A program made the position numbers and the translations under genes. 64,000 nt of DNA from Xanthobacter agilis (GTDB lineage Bacteria > Pseudomonadota > Alphaproteobacteria > Rhizobiales > Xanthobacteraceae): contig NZ_JABWGX010000008.1 of assembly GCF_021730435.1 (NCBI RefSeq), forward strand, positions 62,001-126,000, given 5' to 3'. The notes under the pieces were generated by a model. It did no database searches, was not told the DNA's origin, and worked only from the letters and a program-made list of their open reading frames with translations. The first letter of the stretch is position 1. Every line of letters starts with the position of its first letter. Below are positions 46,655-54,704 of this stretch, piece by piece.

Positions 46655-47641
46655 TCAGCTCGACAGGGCCGAGGAGAGCGTCCGCAGGTTGGACTGGATC
46701 ATCAGGATGTAGGTGGTCGCGGGGCCTTTGTCATCGGAGAGCGCGTCGGTATAGAGCTCGCCGCCGATCTTGGCGCCGCTTTCCTTGGCGATGCGCTCCA
46801 CGAGGCGGGGGTCGGTCACGTTCTCCAGGAACACGGCCGGGATCTTCTGCGCCTTGATCTGCCGGATGATGCGCGCCACGTCCTTGGCAGAGGCTTCGCT
46901 CTCGGTGGAAACGCCCTCGGGTGCGATCAGGGTGACGCCATAGGCATCACCGAAATAGCCGAACGCATCATGGGACGTGATGATGCGCCGCTGAGCCGGC
47001 GGAATCGCCGCCATGGCGGCCTTGGCCTCGCCTTCGAGGGCGTCGAGCTTGGCGGTGTAGGCGGCGGCGTTGGCGGTATAGGTGTCCTTGCCGGCCGGAT
47101 CAGCGGCGATCAGGCCGTCGCGGATGTTGTCCACATAGACCTTGGCATTGGAGATGGACTGCCAAGCGTGCGGATCGATCGGGCCGTGGTCGTGAGCGTG
47201 CGCGTCCTTATGGCCCTTGTCGTGGCCTTTGCCGTGCTCGTCCTCGTCTTCCTGGGGCTCGGTGGCGGTGCGGGTGCGCGGGGTGATGCCATTGGTGGCC
47301 ACCACGACCGCGGCCTTGGTGCCGGAAGCCTTGATGAGGCGGTCCATCCAGCCTTCAAAGCCGAGACCGTTGACGAAGACGACCTTGGCCGCCGCGAGCT
47401 TCTTCGCGTCGGCCGGGGTCGGCTGGTAGACGTGGCTGTCGCCGTTGGGGCCGACGATGGTGGTCAGCGCGATGCGGTCGCCACCCACCTGCTTCACGAA
47501 ATCACCGAGGATGGAGAAGGAGGCGACCACCGGCAGTTTGGCGGCGCCGGCATCGCTCTGGGCGAAGGCGGGGGCGCTGGCGGCGAATGCGCCGAGAGCG
47601 GAGGCCAGAGTGGCCGCGAGGACAAGACGTCTGGAGAGCAT
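46655..47641 (-). CDS. Zinc ABC transporter substrate-binding protein (ZnuA/AztC type)
   Basis: 328-aa cluster A-I (metal) binding protein. Signal peptide through AFA-QSD. Metal ligands: GDSHVYQPTP (first His), DHGPIDPHAWQS (second), ITSHDAFGYFGDAYG (third) and the Asp in GELYTDAL. A His/Asp/Glu-rich loop (EDEDEHGKGHDKGHKDAHAHDH) between strands is typical of zinc rather than manganese importers. Lies between permease and GTPase genes, 12 bases from the permease. Confidence 0.93.
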   Translation of the reverse strand: MLSRRLVLAATLASALGAFAASAPAFAQSDAGAAKLPVVASFSILGDFVKQVGGDRIALTTIVGPNGDSHVYQPTPADAKKLAAAKVVFVNGLGFEGWMDRLIKASGTKAAVVVATNGITPRTRTATEPQEDEDEHGKGHDKGHKDAHAHDHGPIDPHAWQSISNAKVYVDNIRDGLIAADPAGKDTYTANAAAYTAKLDALEGEAKAAMAAIPPAQRRIITSHDAFGYFGDAYGVTLIAPEGVSTESEASAKDVARIIRQIKAQKIPAVFLENVTDPRLVERIAKESGAKIGGELYTDALSDDKGPATTYILMIQSNLRTLSSALSS

Positions 47642-47653
47642 CGAGGCTTCCTT

Positions 47654-48526
47654 TCAGGCTTCAAGATGGCGTCCGGGCAGAAGGCGCGACAGCACCCCGC
47701 CCGCCGGGCCGAACACCACCGCGCAGCCGTAGGCCGCGCCCGCCACCAGGATGATGGACGGACCGGAGGGCGTGCCGAGGTGGTAGGAGACGAGCAGGCC
47801 CACGAGCCCGCTCAGGAACGCGATGAGGGTGGACAGCGCCACCAGCGCGCTGAGATCGCGCACGAAGAAACGGGCGGTGGCGGCGGGCAGCATCATGAGC
47901 CCCACCGCCAGCAGCGTGCCGAGGGCATGGAAGCCACCTACGAGGTTCAGCACCACCAGCGCCAGGAAGGCGATGTGGCTGACCCCGCCGGAACGGCTCA
48001 CGGACGCCAGGAAGGTGGGGTCCACGCAATCCATCACCAGCGGCCGCCAGATGACGGCCAGGGTGAAGAGGGTCGCCGTGGTGATGCCGGCGATGAGGAG
48101 CAGGGTTGCGTCGTCGATGCCGAGCACGGTGCCGAACAGCACATGCAGCAGGTCCACGTTCGATCCACGCAGCGAGACGATGAGCACGCCCAGCGCCAGC
48201 GAGATGAGGTAGAAGGCGGCGAGCGAGGCGTCTTCCTTCAGCTCCGTGGCGCGCGCCACCACGCCGGCCCCCACCGCCACCAGCAGCCCGGCCACCATGC
48301 CGCCGAGGCTCATGGCATAAAGGTTCAGCCCCGCCAGCAGAAAGCCGATGGCGGCCCCCGGCAGGATCGCATGGGCCATGGCATCGCCGGTGAGCGACAT
48401 ACGCCGCAGCATCAGAAAGGTGCCCAGCGGGCCGGCCCCCAGCGCCAGCGCGAACACGCCCACGACGGCCCGGCGCATGAATTCGAACTCCACGAAGGGA
48501 GCGATCAGGGCGTCGTAGGGGGTCAT
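47654..48526 (-). CDS. Zinc ABC transporter permease (ZnuB/AztB type)
   Basis: 290-aa inner-membrane permease with eight or so spans of the ABC-3 family. LMLRRMSLTGDAMAHAILPGAAIGFLLAG is the conserved coupling region, and GTLLAVGLMMLPAATARFF a later family motif. Start at 48526 (MTPYDALIAPFVEFEFMRRA) matches the family; upstream in-frame sequence is non-coding in character. It follows the ATPase gene after 160 bases. Confidence 0.94.
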   Translation of the reverse strand: MTPYDALIAPFVEFEFMRRAVVGVFALALGAGPLGTFLMLRRMSLTGDAMAHAILPGAAIGFLLAGLNLYAMSLGGMVAGLLVAVGAGVVARATELKEDASLAAFYLISLALGVLIVSLRGSNVDLLHVLFGTVLGIDDATLLLIAGITTATLFTLAVIWRPLVMDCVDPTFLASVSRSGGVSHIAFLALVVLNLVGGFHALGTLLAVGLMMLPAATARFFVRDLSALVALSTLIAFLSGLVGLLVSYHLGTPSGPSIILVAGAAYGCAVVFGPAGGVLSRLLPGRHLEA

Positions 48527-48686
48527 GCCGCACCTGTGGGCTGGTGGCCGGTGGGGGCCGGGGAGCTTTCGCGCAAGGGCTTGATCCTTAAAGCTCGTTT
48601 CATTGGGCGCGGGCCACCGGCCGGGGCCGTGATGGTCCCGTCTGGCAAACCCCGTGTGTCTTATCGCTCGGACCTGGAGCGGCGCC

Positions 48687-49427
48687 TCAGGCCGCCACGG
48701 GGCAGGTGGCGGCATCGGCCTGCCACGCCTCGCCCATGTGGCGGGCCTTCAAGAGATTCTCGGCCTTCAGGGCCTCGGCCGTCGGCCCCCAGGCCACCGG
48801 CTGGCGCGCCAGCAGCAGGGTGTCCGGGAAGGCGGCGCGCACCAGGTCGAAATCGTGCAGCACGGCGAGCACGGTCCGCCGTTCCCCATGCCAGCGGCCC
48901 ACCAGATCCACGAGGTCGGCCGTGGTCTTGGCGTCGAGGGCGGTGAAGGGTTCGTCGAGCAGGATGACGCGCGCATCCTGAAGCAGCAGGCGCGCGAACA
49001 GGGTGCGCTGCATCTGGCCGCCGGAGAGGGAGCCGATGGGCCGGCTCTCGAACCCGTCGAGGCCTACGGCGGCGATGGCTTCCTCGATGCGCACCCGTTC
49101 GCGGCGGCCGATGCCGCCGAACAGGCCGGCGCGGCGCCACAGGCCCATGGAGACGAGGTCATAGACGCTGATCGGGAAGGAGCGGTCGATCTCGGCGCCC
49201 TGCGGCAGATAGGCGATGTCGCGCGGCGAGACACCGTGCAAGTCCACCGACCCGCCCTGCGGGCGCAAGGCGCCGCAGATGCCCTTGAGCAGGGTGGACT
49301 TGCCGGCTCCGTTCGGCCCGCAAATGGCGAGTAGCGCGCCTTCGGCCACCTCGCCCGACAGGTGGTGAACGGCCGGGTGCCGTTCATAGCCGAGGGTCAG
49401 GTCGCGGAAGGAAATCTGTGCCGTCAT
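48687..49427 (-). CDS. Zinc ABC transporter ATP-binding protein (ZnuC/AztA type)
   Basis: 246-aa ATPase: Walker A GPNGAGKSTLL, Q-loop AYLPQGAEIDRSFPISVYD, signature LSGGQMQR, Walker B VILLDEPFTALD and H-loop VLHDFDLV. The order ATPase-permease-binding protein resembles aztABC described in Paracoccus, with a COG0523 GTPase where aztD would be. The start lies two bases beyond the stop of the small His-rich gene upstream, so the two are coupled. Confidence 0.94.
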   Translation of the reverse strand: MTAQISFRDLTLGYERHPAVHHLSGEVAEGALLAICGPNGAGKSTLLKGICGALRPQGGSVDLHGVSPRDIAYLPQGAEIDRSFPISVYDLVSMGLWRRAGLFGGIGRRERVRIEEAIAAVGLDGFESRPIGSLSGGQMQRTLFARLLLQDARVILLDEPFTALDAKTTADLVDLVGRWHGERRTVLAVLHDFDLVRAAFPDTLLLARQPVAWGPTAEALKAENLLKARHMGEAWQADAATCPVAA

Positions 49428-49429
49428 GC

Positions 49430-49693
49430 TTATTCTCCGGCGGTCCATCCCACCACCAGCGCAACCGCGACCCACAGGGGCACGAGCAGCGCCGCGGCGA
49501 GGGCGAGGCGCGCGGCCAGCGACAGGCGAAGCACCGACGGACCGACCCGCGTCCCCCGCGGTGTGCGCCGGGCAGGGTGAGCGTGCCCGCCCTGCCCAGA
49601 CGCGTGCGGGTGGCCGTCGGTGCCCGCCGCAGCAGAATCCGGTCGCGCTTTCGCGTGTTCCGAAGTCTGCGGCAGAAGAGTTTCGACGGACAT
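49430..49693 (-). CDS. Small His-rich single-span membrane protein heading the zinc operon
   Basis: 87-aa protein from MSVETLLPQTSEHAKARP. The N-terminal half is polar with repeated His (GTDGHPHASGQGGHAHPARR, four His within it), then one membrane helix (LAARLALAAALLVPLWVAVALVVGW). Not recognised as a named family, but its place as the first gene after the operator, two bases before the zinc ATPase, makes a role in zinc binding or as a small transporter partner plausible. A GAGGT site lies shortly before the ATG. Confidence 0.7.
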   Translation of the reverse strand: MSVETLLPQTSEHAKARPDSAAAGTDGHPHASGQGGHAHPARRTPRGTRVGPSVLRLSLAARLALAAALLVPLWVAVALVVGWTAGE

Positions 49694-49714
49694 GTTCACC
49701 TCGATTGGGTGATC

Positions 49715-49731
49715 TTGATATAGTGTATCAA
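49715..49731. promoter_or_regulatory. Candidate Zur-type operator
   Basis: TTGATA-TAGTG-TATCAA is a perfect inverted repeat (six bases each arm, 5-base spacer) 22 bases upstream of the His-rich gene, in a short AT-rich stretch that must hold the zinc operon promoter. AT-rich palindromes of this kind are typical Fur/Zur-family sites. Assignment to Zur is inferred from the genes controlled. Confidence 0.55.
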
Positions 49732-49765
49732 AAGCCCTGTCCAGGGCCTTTCGTCCCTTCCCAAA

Positions 49766-49795
49766 CGCAAAGGCCGGCCCCGAGGGACCGGCCTT
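49766..49795 (-). terminator. Probable terminator downstream of purU
   Basis: AAGGCCGG (49770-49777) and CCGGCCTT (49788-49795) form an 8-bp stem, with a further CCC/GGG inside the loop. In the purU direction it is followed by TTTG, a short T run. It separates the C1/methylamine cluster from the zinc operon. Confidence 0.6.
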
Positions 49796-49827
49796 CACCG
49801 TTGCCGAAACGTGAGTTTTTGCGGTGT

Positions 49828-50697
49828 TCAGTCGCGGAACACGACGGTGCGACCGCCGGCCAGCAGCACCCGGTCCTGAAGGTGCCAGGAGAGGGCGCGC
49901 GCCAGCACGCGGCGCTCGATGTCGCGGCCCTTGCGCACCATGTCGTCAGCCGAATCCTGGTGGGAGATGCGCTCCACGTCCTGCTCGATGATCGGGCCTT
50001 CATCGAGATCGCTGGTCACATAGTGGGCGGTGGCGCCCATGAGCTTCACGCCACGGGCGTGGGCCTGGTGGTAGGGCTTGGCGCCCTTGAAGCCGGGCAG
50101 GAACGAGTGGTGGATGTTGATGCACTTGCCCGAGACCTTGGCCGACAGGTCATCGGACAACACCTGCATGTAGCGCGCGAGCACCGCAAGCTCGGTGTTG
50201 GTGGACTGGAAAATCTCCCAGATCTTCGCTTCCTGCGCCATCTTGCTGTCCTTGGTCACCGGCAGGTGGTGGAAGGGCACGCCGTCGAAGTCCAAGTGGG
50301 CATAGGTTTCGCGCGGATGGTTGGAGATGATGCCCGTCACCTCCATGGGGATCTCGCCGATGCGCCAGCGATAGAGCAGGTCCGCCAGGCAGTGGTCGAA
50401 CTTGGAGGCCAGCAGCAGCACCCGGCGCTTCTCGGCCTTGGAACGCAGGGTCCAGGTGAAGGAGAATGTGTCCGCGATGGCGGCGAAGCCGGCGCGGATC
50501 GCTTCGATGGTCGCCTGCCCCTGCACCACGTTGAACACGATGCGGGTGAAGAAGCGGCCGCTCTCCTGGTCGTCGTACTGCTGGGCCTCGAGGATGTTGC
50601 AGCCCTTCTCGAACAGGAAGGTGGAGACCGCGGCCACGATTCCAGGGCGGTTGGGGCAGGAGAGGGCGAGGATGAAGTGTTCGGCGGGATCGGACAT
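49828..50697 (-). CDS. purU: Formyltetrahydrofolate deformylase
   Basis: 289-aa enzyme hydrolysing 10-formyl-THF to formate and THF. An N-terminal ACT domain ([27 protein letters not shown]) precedes a formyltransferase-fold catalytic domain with [34 protein letters not shown], containing the conserved HxSxLPxxxG and the later catalytic Asp in [13 protein letters not shown]. Start MSDPAEHF at 50697 matches the family. Next to mgdABCD it would drain folate-bound C1 units from methyl-group oxidation to formate, which methylotrophs oxidise for energy. Confidence 0.97.
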   Translation of the reverse strand: MSDPAEHFILALSCPNRPGIVAAVSTFLFEKGCNILEAQQYDDQESGRFFTRIVFNVVQGQATIEAIRAGFAAIADTFSFTWTLRSKAEKRRVLLLASKFDHCLADLLYRWRIGEIPMEVTGIISNHPRETYAHLDFDGVPFHHLPVTKDSKMAQEAKIWEIFQSTNTELAVLARYMQVLSDDLSAKVSGKCINIHHSFLPGFKGAKPYHQAHARGVKLMGATAHYVTSDLDEGPIIEQDVERISHQDSADDMVRKGRDIERRVLARALSWHLQDRVLLAGGRTVVFRD

Positions 50698-50786
50698 GAG
50701 AAGACCTCGGGAAGGTGACGCGCCTCTTGCCGTGCCGCGTGGCGGATCACGGACGGTGAGGCGCTGCTTGGACGAACGACGGGAAC

Positions 50787-50850
50787 TTGGGGTCGGGAGA
50801 AGGTTGGGGCCGGGATAGCCTGGGGCGGGGAGAAGTTGGGGCGGGGGCGC
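50787..50850. repeat. G-rich imperfect tandem repeats (15-17 bp, about four copies)
   Basis: Units TTGGGGTCGGGAGAAGG (50787-50803), TTGGGGCCGGGATAGCC (50804-50820), TGGGGCGGGGAGAAG (50821-50835) and TTGGGGCGGGGG (from 50836) fill most of the mgdD-purU gap. At least eight G3-5 runs on the plus strand could form a G-quadruplex; the transcript of this operon would be C-rich here. Confidence 0.75.
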
Positions 50851-50863
50851 GCCCCGCGCCCCC
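50843..50863 (-). other. GC hairpin abutting the mgdD stop
   Basis: GGGGGCGC (50843-50850) and GCGCCCCC (50856-50863) form a perfect 8-bp stem with a five-base loop immediately after the mgdD stop codon in the transcript. No T tract, so it is more likely an mRNA 3'-end stabiliser than a terminator. Confidence 0.45.
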
Positions 50864-50864
50864 T

Positions 50865-51473
50865 TCAACCTCGGCCGGTGCCGGAAAGGGCGATGCCGAA
50901 CTCGGCCGCGCTCGCGGTGAGCCAGCGCAGGAAGGCGGGCGCGAACGAACGGGCCACCATGAAGCGGTAGGCGGGCGCCGCATCGCTCTGCCAGAAGGTG
51001 ACGCCGACGTGGGACACCACCGTGGTGGCCGCATCGCCTGCCCCGAAGGCGCTCGGGTGCAGGTCCACGGCTACACCCTTGGCGAGTGTGGCGCGCGCGT
51101 CCGGACCCGTGACCTCGACAATGAGGTTGGCGTCGCTCTGGTCGGTCAGCGTGGCATCGGCGCCGGCGAGGGATCCGAGATGGGCGAGGAGCGCCGTCCC
51201 GGTCATGCCCTCGGCAAGGATCAGCCAGCGCCCCGGCCCGGTGCCGATGGTGGTGAACGCCATGGTGGAGACCGCCTTCGGCGCGTCCACCAGCGGGAGG
51301 CCGGCGGCGCAGAGGCGCCGCGCGAGATCCGCCGCCTTGCCTTTGCGCGCGGTCAGTGTCGCCACCGCAAGGCCGAGCACCTGGCGGGCGCGCACGCCCG
51401 CCTTGCCTTCGGGACCATAGCTGCCCTCGGGCACCAGACGCGTATGGGGGACGTGTGCGAGAAGGTCAGACAC
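50865..51473 (-). CDS. mgdD: N-methylglutamate dehydrogenase subunit D (SoxG-like)
   Basis: 202-aa gamma-type subunit of the heterotetrameric sarcosine-oxidase family. The visible core ([55 protein letters not shown] and [19 protein letters not shown]) is the GcvT-related fold of SoxG. It starts with GTG at 51473, overlapping the mgdC stop by eight bases. Assigned to N-methylglutamate rather than sarcosine because gmaS and mgsABC are in the same cluster. Confidence 0.88.
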   Translation of the reverse strand: MSDLLAHVPHTRLVPEGSYGPEGKAGVRARQVLGLAVATLTARKGKAADLARRLCAAGLPLVDAPKAVSTMAFTTIGTGPGRWLILAEGMTGTALLAHLGSLAGADATLTDQSDANLIVEVTGPDARATLAKGVAVDLHPSAFGAGDAATTVVSHVGVTFWQSDAAPAYRFMVARSFAPAFLRWLTASAAEFGIALSGTGRG

Positions 51474-54426
51474 GCTGCTTCTCCCCTTCTGGATCGACGA
51501 ACGCGGGAGAGCACACCTCGACCAGGATGTCACTGCCGCGCACCGGGTCATAGGCGCGCACCTGTTCTCCAATGCGCTCCAGGCCCCGCTTCAGGAACCC
51601 GAGGCCGATGAAATGGCCAAGGGTGGGCGAATAGGCGACGGAGGTCACATAGCCTTCGTCGTTGTGGGTTGTGGCTTGCGCGCCCACCGTCAGCAGATGG
51701 GCGCCGGCGCGCAGGCGCTGGGCCTTGTCCACGGGCTTGAAGCCCACGAAGATCGGCCGCGCCGGGTCCTGGAACGCCGGCCGCTGCGACAGCACACGGC
51801 CGATGTAGTCCTTCTTGGTGGACGCCATGCGCCCGAGGCCTAGGTCGCGGGCCGTCGTCTGCCCGTTCAGCTCGCTGCCGGAGACATGCCCCTTCTCGAT
51901 GCGCAGCACGCCCAGCGTCTCGGTGCCGTAGGGGGTGATGCCGAACGGTCGGCCCGCCTCCATGATGGTTTCCATCAGCCGTTCGCCCTGGCGCGCCGGC
52001 ACCGCGATTTCGTAGCCCAGCTCACCCGAGAACGAGAGGCGGAAGATGCGCGCCTCAATGCCGCCCAGCACCGTCGTCTGGGCGACGCCCATGAAGGGCA
52101 GGCCGGCGTTGGAGACGTCATGGCCATCCACCAGCTTGGCCAGCACCTCGCGAGAGCGGGGACCGGACACCGCGATCTGCGCCCATTGCTCGGAGATGGA
52201 GGCAAGCTGCACGTCCAGTTCCGGCCACAGCACCTGCAGGCAGAATTCCAGATGCTGGAAGACCTTGCCGGCATTGGCCGTGGTCGTGGTCATCACATAG
52301 TGGGTGTCGGCGAGGCGGGCGGTCGTGCCGTCGTCCATGACGAGGCCGTCCTCGCGCAGCATCACGCCATAGCGCGCCTTGCCCACCTGGAGCGTCGAGA
52401 ACATGTTGATGTAGACACGATCGAGGAAGGTGCCCACATCCGGCCCCTGAAGATCGATCTTGCCGAAGGTGGAGACGTCGATGACGCCGACGCTCTCGCG
52501 GGTCGCCTTCACCTCGCGGTTGACGCTCTCCAGCCAGTCCTTTTCGCCGGGCTTGGGGAAATAGGCCGCGCGCAGCCAGAAGCCGGTTTCCACGAACACG
52601 GCGCCCTGGCCTTCCGCCCAGGCGTGGGTCGGGGTGGGGCGGGTGGGGCGGAAGTCCTTTTCCCGGTGATGGCCGGCGAGCACGCCAAGGGCCACCGGCG
52701 TGTAGGGCGGGCGGAACACGGTGGTGCCGGTGGCGGCGATGCCCTGGCCGGTCAGCTCCGCCATGAGCGCAAGACCCGCCATGTTGGAGTTCTTGCCCTG
52801 GTCGGTGGCCATGCCCATGGTGGTGTAGCGCTTCAACAGCTCCACCGCGCGGAAGCCCTCCTTGTGGGCGATGCCCACATCCTTGGCGCTCACGTCGTTC
52901 TGGAGGTCCACGAAGGCCAGGTCCCCCTTCGCCTTCACCTGCCAGAAGGCGCGGATGCCGGTGGGCGTCTCTTCCGCCTTGGGCGCCGGCGCTGCGGCGC
53001 GGGCAAATCCGGCGTCCGCCGCCGCTGCCGCGCCCTGCTCGGTGCCGGCGTTCAGGCAGTCGCTCAGGGAGAACTGGCCGGCGACGGCGCCGGCGCAGCT
53101 CATGCCCGGAGGCACCGCGCCCGGCACGAAGGCCGCGATGTCCTCGCGATAGACCGGCTTGCCGCCCAGATGGCAGGTGAGGTTGAGATTCGGCGTCGCG
53201 CCGCCGGAGATGCCGAGAGCCTCCACGGCGAGGGTCTGGGTGCCGGACTTGGTGCGCACCGTGATGGCCGACAGGCGCTTGCCCTTGGTGGCGATGACCT
53301 CGCCGCCGGTGATGACGCGCACGCCCAGCGCCTTCGCCTTCGCCGCGAGCGGGGAGGGCAGGGCGTCGCGCACGTCGATGACAGCTTCAAGAGTCAGGCC
53401 CGCGTTGGCGGCGGCGAGGGCCGCCGCGACGCCGGCATCGTTGTTGGTGAACACCGCGGCGTTCGCCCCCGCGCCCACGCCGAACCGCTGGGCATAGGTG
53501 GCAAGCGCCTGGGCCGTCATGACGCCGGGCCGGTCATTGCCGGGAAACACGATGGGCCGGTCGAACGCGCCGGTGGCGAGGATCGCCCGCTTGGCGATGA
53601 TGCGCCACAGGCGTTGGCGCGGCTGGAACGCCGCCGGCACCGCCACATGGTCGCTCACCCGTTCCACGCAGGCATATTCACTGCCGTCATAGGCACCGAA
53701 CACGGTGGTGCGCGGCATCAGCCGTACATTCGGCAGGCTCGAAAGCTCGGCTTCCGCGCGGGCCACGAAATCGCGGGCCGGGGCGCCGTCGATGGCCACA
53801 TTCTCCGTGAGCAGGCGTCCGCCCAGGCGGAAGTCCTCGTCCGCCAGGATCACCCGGGCGCCGGAGCGCGCCGCCGCGAGCGCCGCCGCAAGGCCGGTCG
53901 CGCCCGAACCGATGACCAGCACGTCGCAGAAGGCGAATGCCTTCTCATAGGTATCCGGATCGACCAGCTCGGAGGCAGCACCAAGCCCTGCCGCGCGGCG
54001 GATGGTCGGCTCGTAGACCTTTTCCCAGAACGAGGCCGGCCACATGAAGGTCTTGTAGTAGAAGCCCGCGCCCAGGAACGGCGTGAGCCACTGGTTGACG
54101 CTCAGCGCGTCGTGCTCCAGCGAGGGCCAGCGGTTCTGGCTTTGCGCTACGAGGCCGTCGAACAGCTCCACGGTGGTGGCGCGGGTGTTCGGCTCCTTGC
54201 GGGCGCCGGTGCGCAGCTCCACCAGGGCGTTGGGCTCCTCCGAACCGCAGGTGAAAATTCCGCGCGGCCGGTGATACTTGAACGACCGGCCCACCAGCCG
54301 CACGCCATTGGCGAGCAAGGCGGAGGCTAGGGTGTCGCCGGGGTGGCCGGTGTAGGCGACGCCGTCGAAGGTGAAGGACAGCGTGCGGCTGCGATCGATG
54401 AGGCCGCCGGTGGAAAGACGGGTCAT
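51466..54426 (-). CDS. mgdC: N-methylglutamate dehydrogenase subunit C (SoxA-like alpha)
   Basis: 986-aa alpha-type subunit. Residues ~15-100 form the SoxA N-terminal fold (LSFTFDGVAYTGHPGDTLASALLANG, SFKYHRPRGIFTCGSEEPNA). Residues ~165-460 bind NAD(P) (LVIGSGATGLAAALAAARSGARV). The C-terminal ~390 residues are a GcvT folate-binding domain (SVGVIDVSTFGKIDLQGPDVGTFLDRVY; FSGELGYEIAVPARQGERLM) that captures formaldehyde as methylene-THF. Overlaps mgdB by four bases and mgdD by eight. Alternative name: sarcosine oxidase alpha. Confidence 0.9.
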   Translation of the reverse strand: MTRLSTGGLIDRSRTLSFTFDGVAYTGHPGDTLASALLANGVRLVGRSFKYHRPRGIFTCGSEEPNALVELRTGARKEPNTRATTVELFDGLVAQSQNRWPSLEHDALSVNQWLTPFLGAGFYYKTFMWPASFWEKVYEPTIRRAAGLGAASELVDPDTYEKAFAFCDVLVIGSGATGLAAALAAARSGARVILADEDFRLGGRLLTENVAIDGAPARDFVARAEAELSSLPNVRLMPRTTVFGAYDGSEYACVERVSDHVAVPAAFQPRQRLWRIIAKRAILATGAFDRPIVFPGNDRPGVMTAQALATYAQRFGVGAGANAAVFTNNDAGVAAALAAANAGLTLEAVIDVRDALPSPLAAKAKALGVRVITGGEVIATKGKRLSAITVRTKSGTQTLAVEALGISGGATPNLNLTCHLGGKPVYREDIAAFVPGAVPPGMSCAGAVAGQFSLSDCLNAGTEQGAAAAADAGFARAAAPAPKAEETPTGIRAFWQVKAKGDLAFVDLQNDVSAKDVGIAHKEGFRAVELLKRYTTMGMATDQGKNSNMAGLALMAELTGQGIAATGTTVFRPPYTPVALGVLAGHHREKDFRPTRPTPTHAWAEGQGAVFVETGFWLRAAYFPKPGEKDWLESVNREVKATRESVGVIDVSTFGKIDLQGPDVGTFLDRVYINMFSTLQVGKARYGVMLREDGLVMDDGTTARLADTHYVMTTTTANAGKVFQHLEFCLQVLWPELDVQLASISEQWAQIAVSGPRSREVLAKLVDGHDVSNAGLPFMGVAQTTVLGGIEARIFRLSFSGELGYEIAVPARQGERLMETIMEAGRPFGITPYGTETLGVLRIEKGHVSGSELNGQTTARDLGLGRMASTKKDYIGRVLSQRPAFQDPARPIFVGFKPVDKAQRLRAGAHLLTVGAQATTHNDEGYVTSVAYSPTLGHFIGLGFLKRGLERIGEQVRAYDPVRGSDILVEVCSPAFVDPEGEKQRV

Positions 54427-54701
54427 GCCGGCACCTCGTCCGTGCTCGGGCGGGCGAATGCCACGCCGAGGATCTCATGGGTCCTGGTGTTGCGGGTCAC
54501 CACCAGCCAGCGGCGGCAGCCATTGGCGTGGTACCAGTATTCGCGATGTGCCCCTTCCGGGTTCTCGCGCAGATAGGCATAGGCGTGGAACGCCTCGGCC
54601 GCGTCGGAGGCCGCCGGATCGGGGCGGGTCAGGGTCGCGTCGCCGAGATAGGCGAACTCGTGGGCGTCGCGAGACCCGCAATAGGGGCAAGGAATGCGCA
54701 T
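54423..54701 (-). CDS. mgdB: N-methylglutamate dehydrogenase subunit B (SoxD-like delta)
   Basis: 92-aa zinc-binding small subunit. CPYCGSRDAHEFAY supplies two cysteines, and YWYHANGCRRWLVV the remaining His/Cys ligands; the family length is about 90-100. It lies between mgdA (three-base gap) and mgdC (four-base overlap), as in all heterotetrameric sarcosine oxidases. Confidence 0.9.
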   Translation of the reverse strand: MRIPCPYCGSRDAHEFAYLGDATLTRPDPAASDAAEAFHAYAYLRENPEGAHREYWYHANGCRRWLVVTRNTRTHEILGVAFARPSTDEVPA

Positions 54702-54704
54702 GGC

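Noticed and set aside
46970-48946. A 658-codon Gln/His/Gly-rich frame on the plus strand
   Set aside because: It spans antisense to three zinc transport genes and their gaps; low-complexity composition, no ribosome site.
51886-54330. An 814-codon plus-strand frame opposite mgdC
   Set aside because: Same antisense artefact; no recognisable motif, while mgdC has complete SoxA and GcvT domains.
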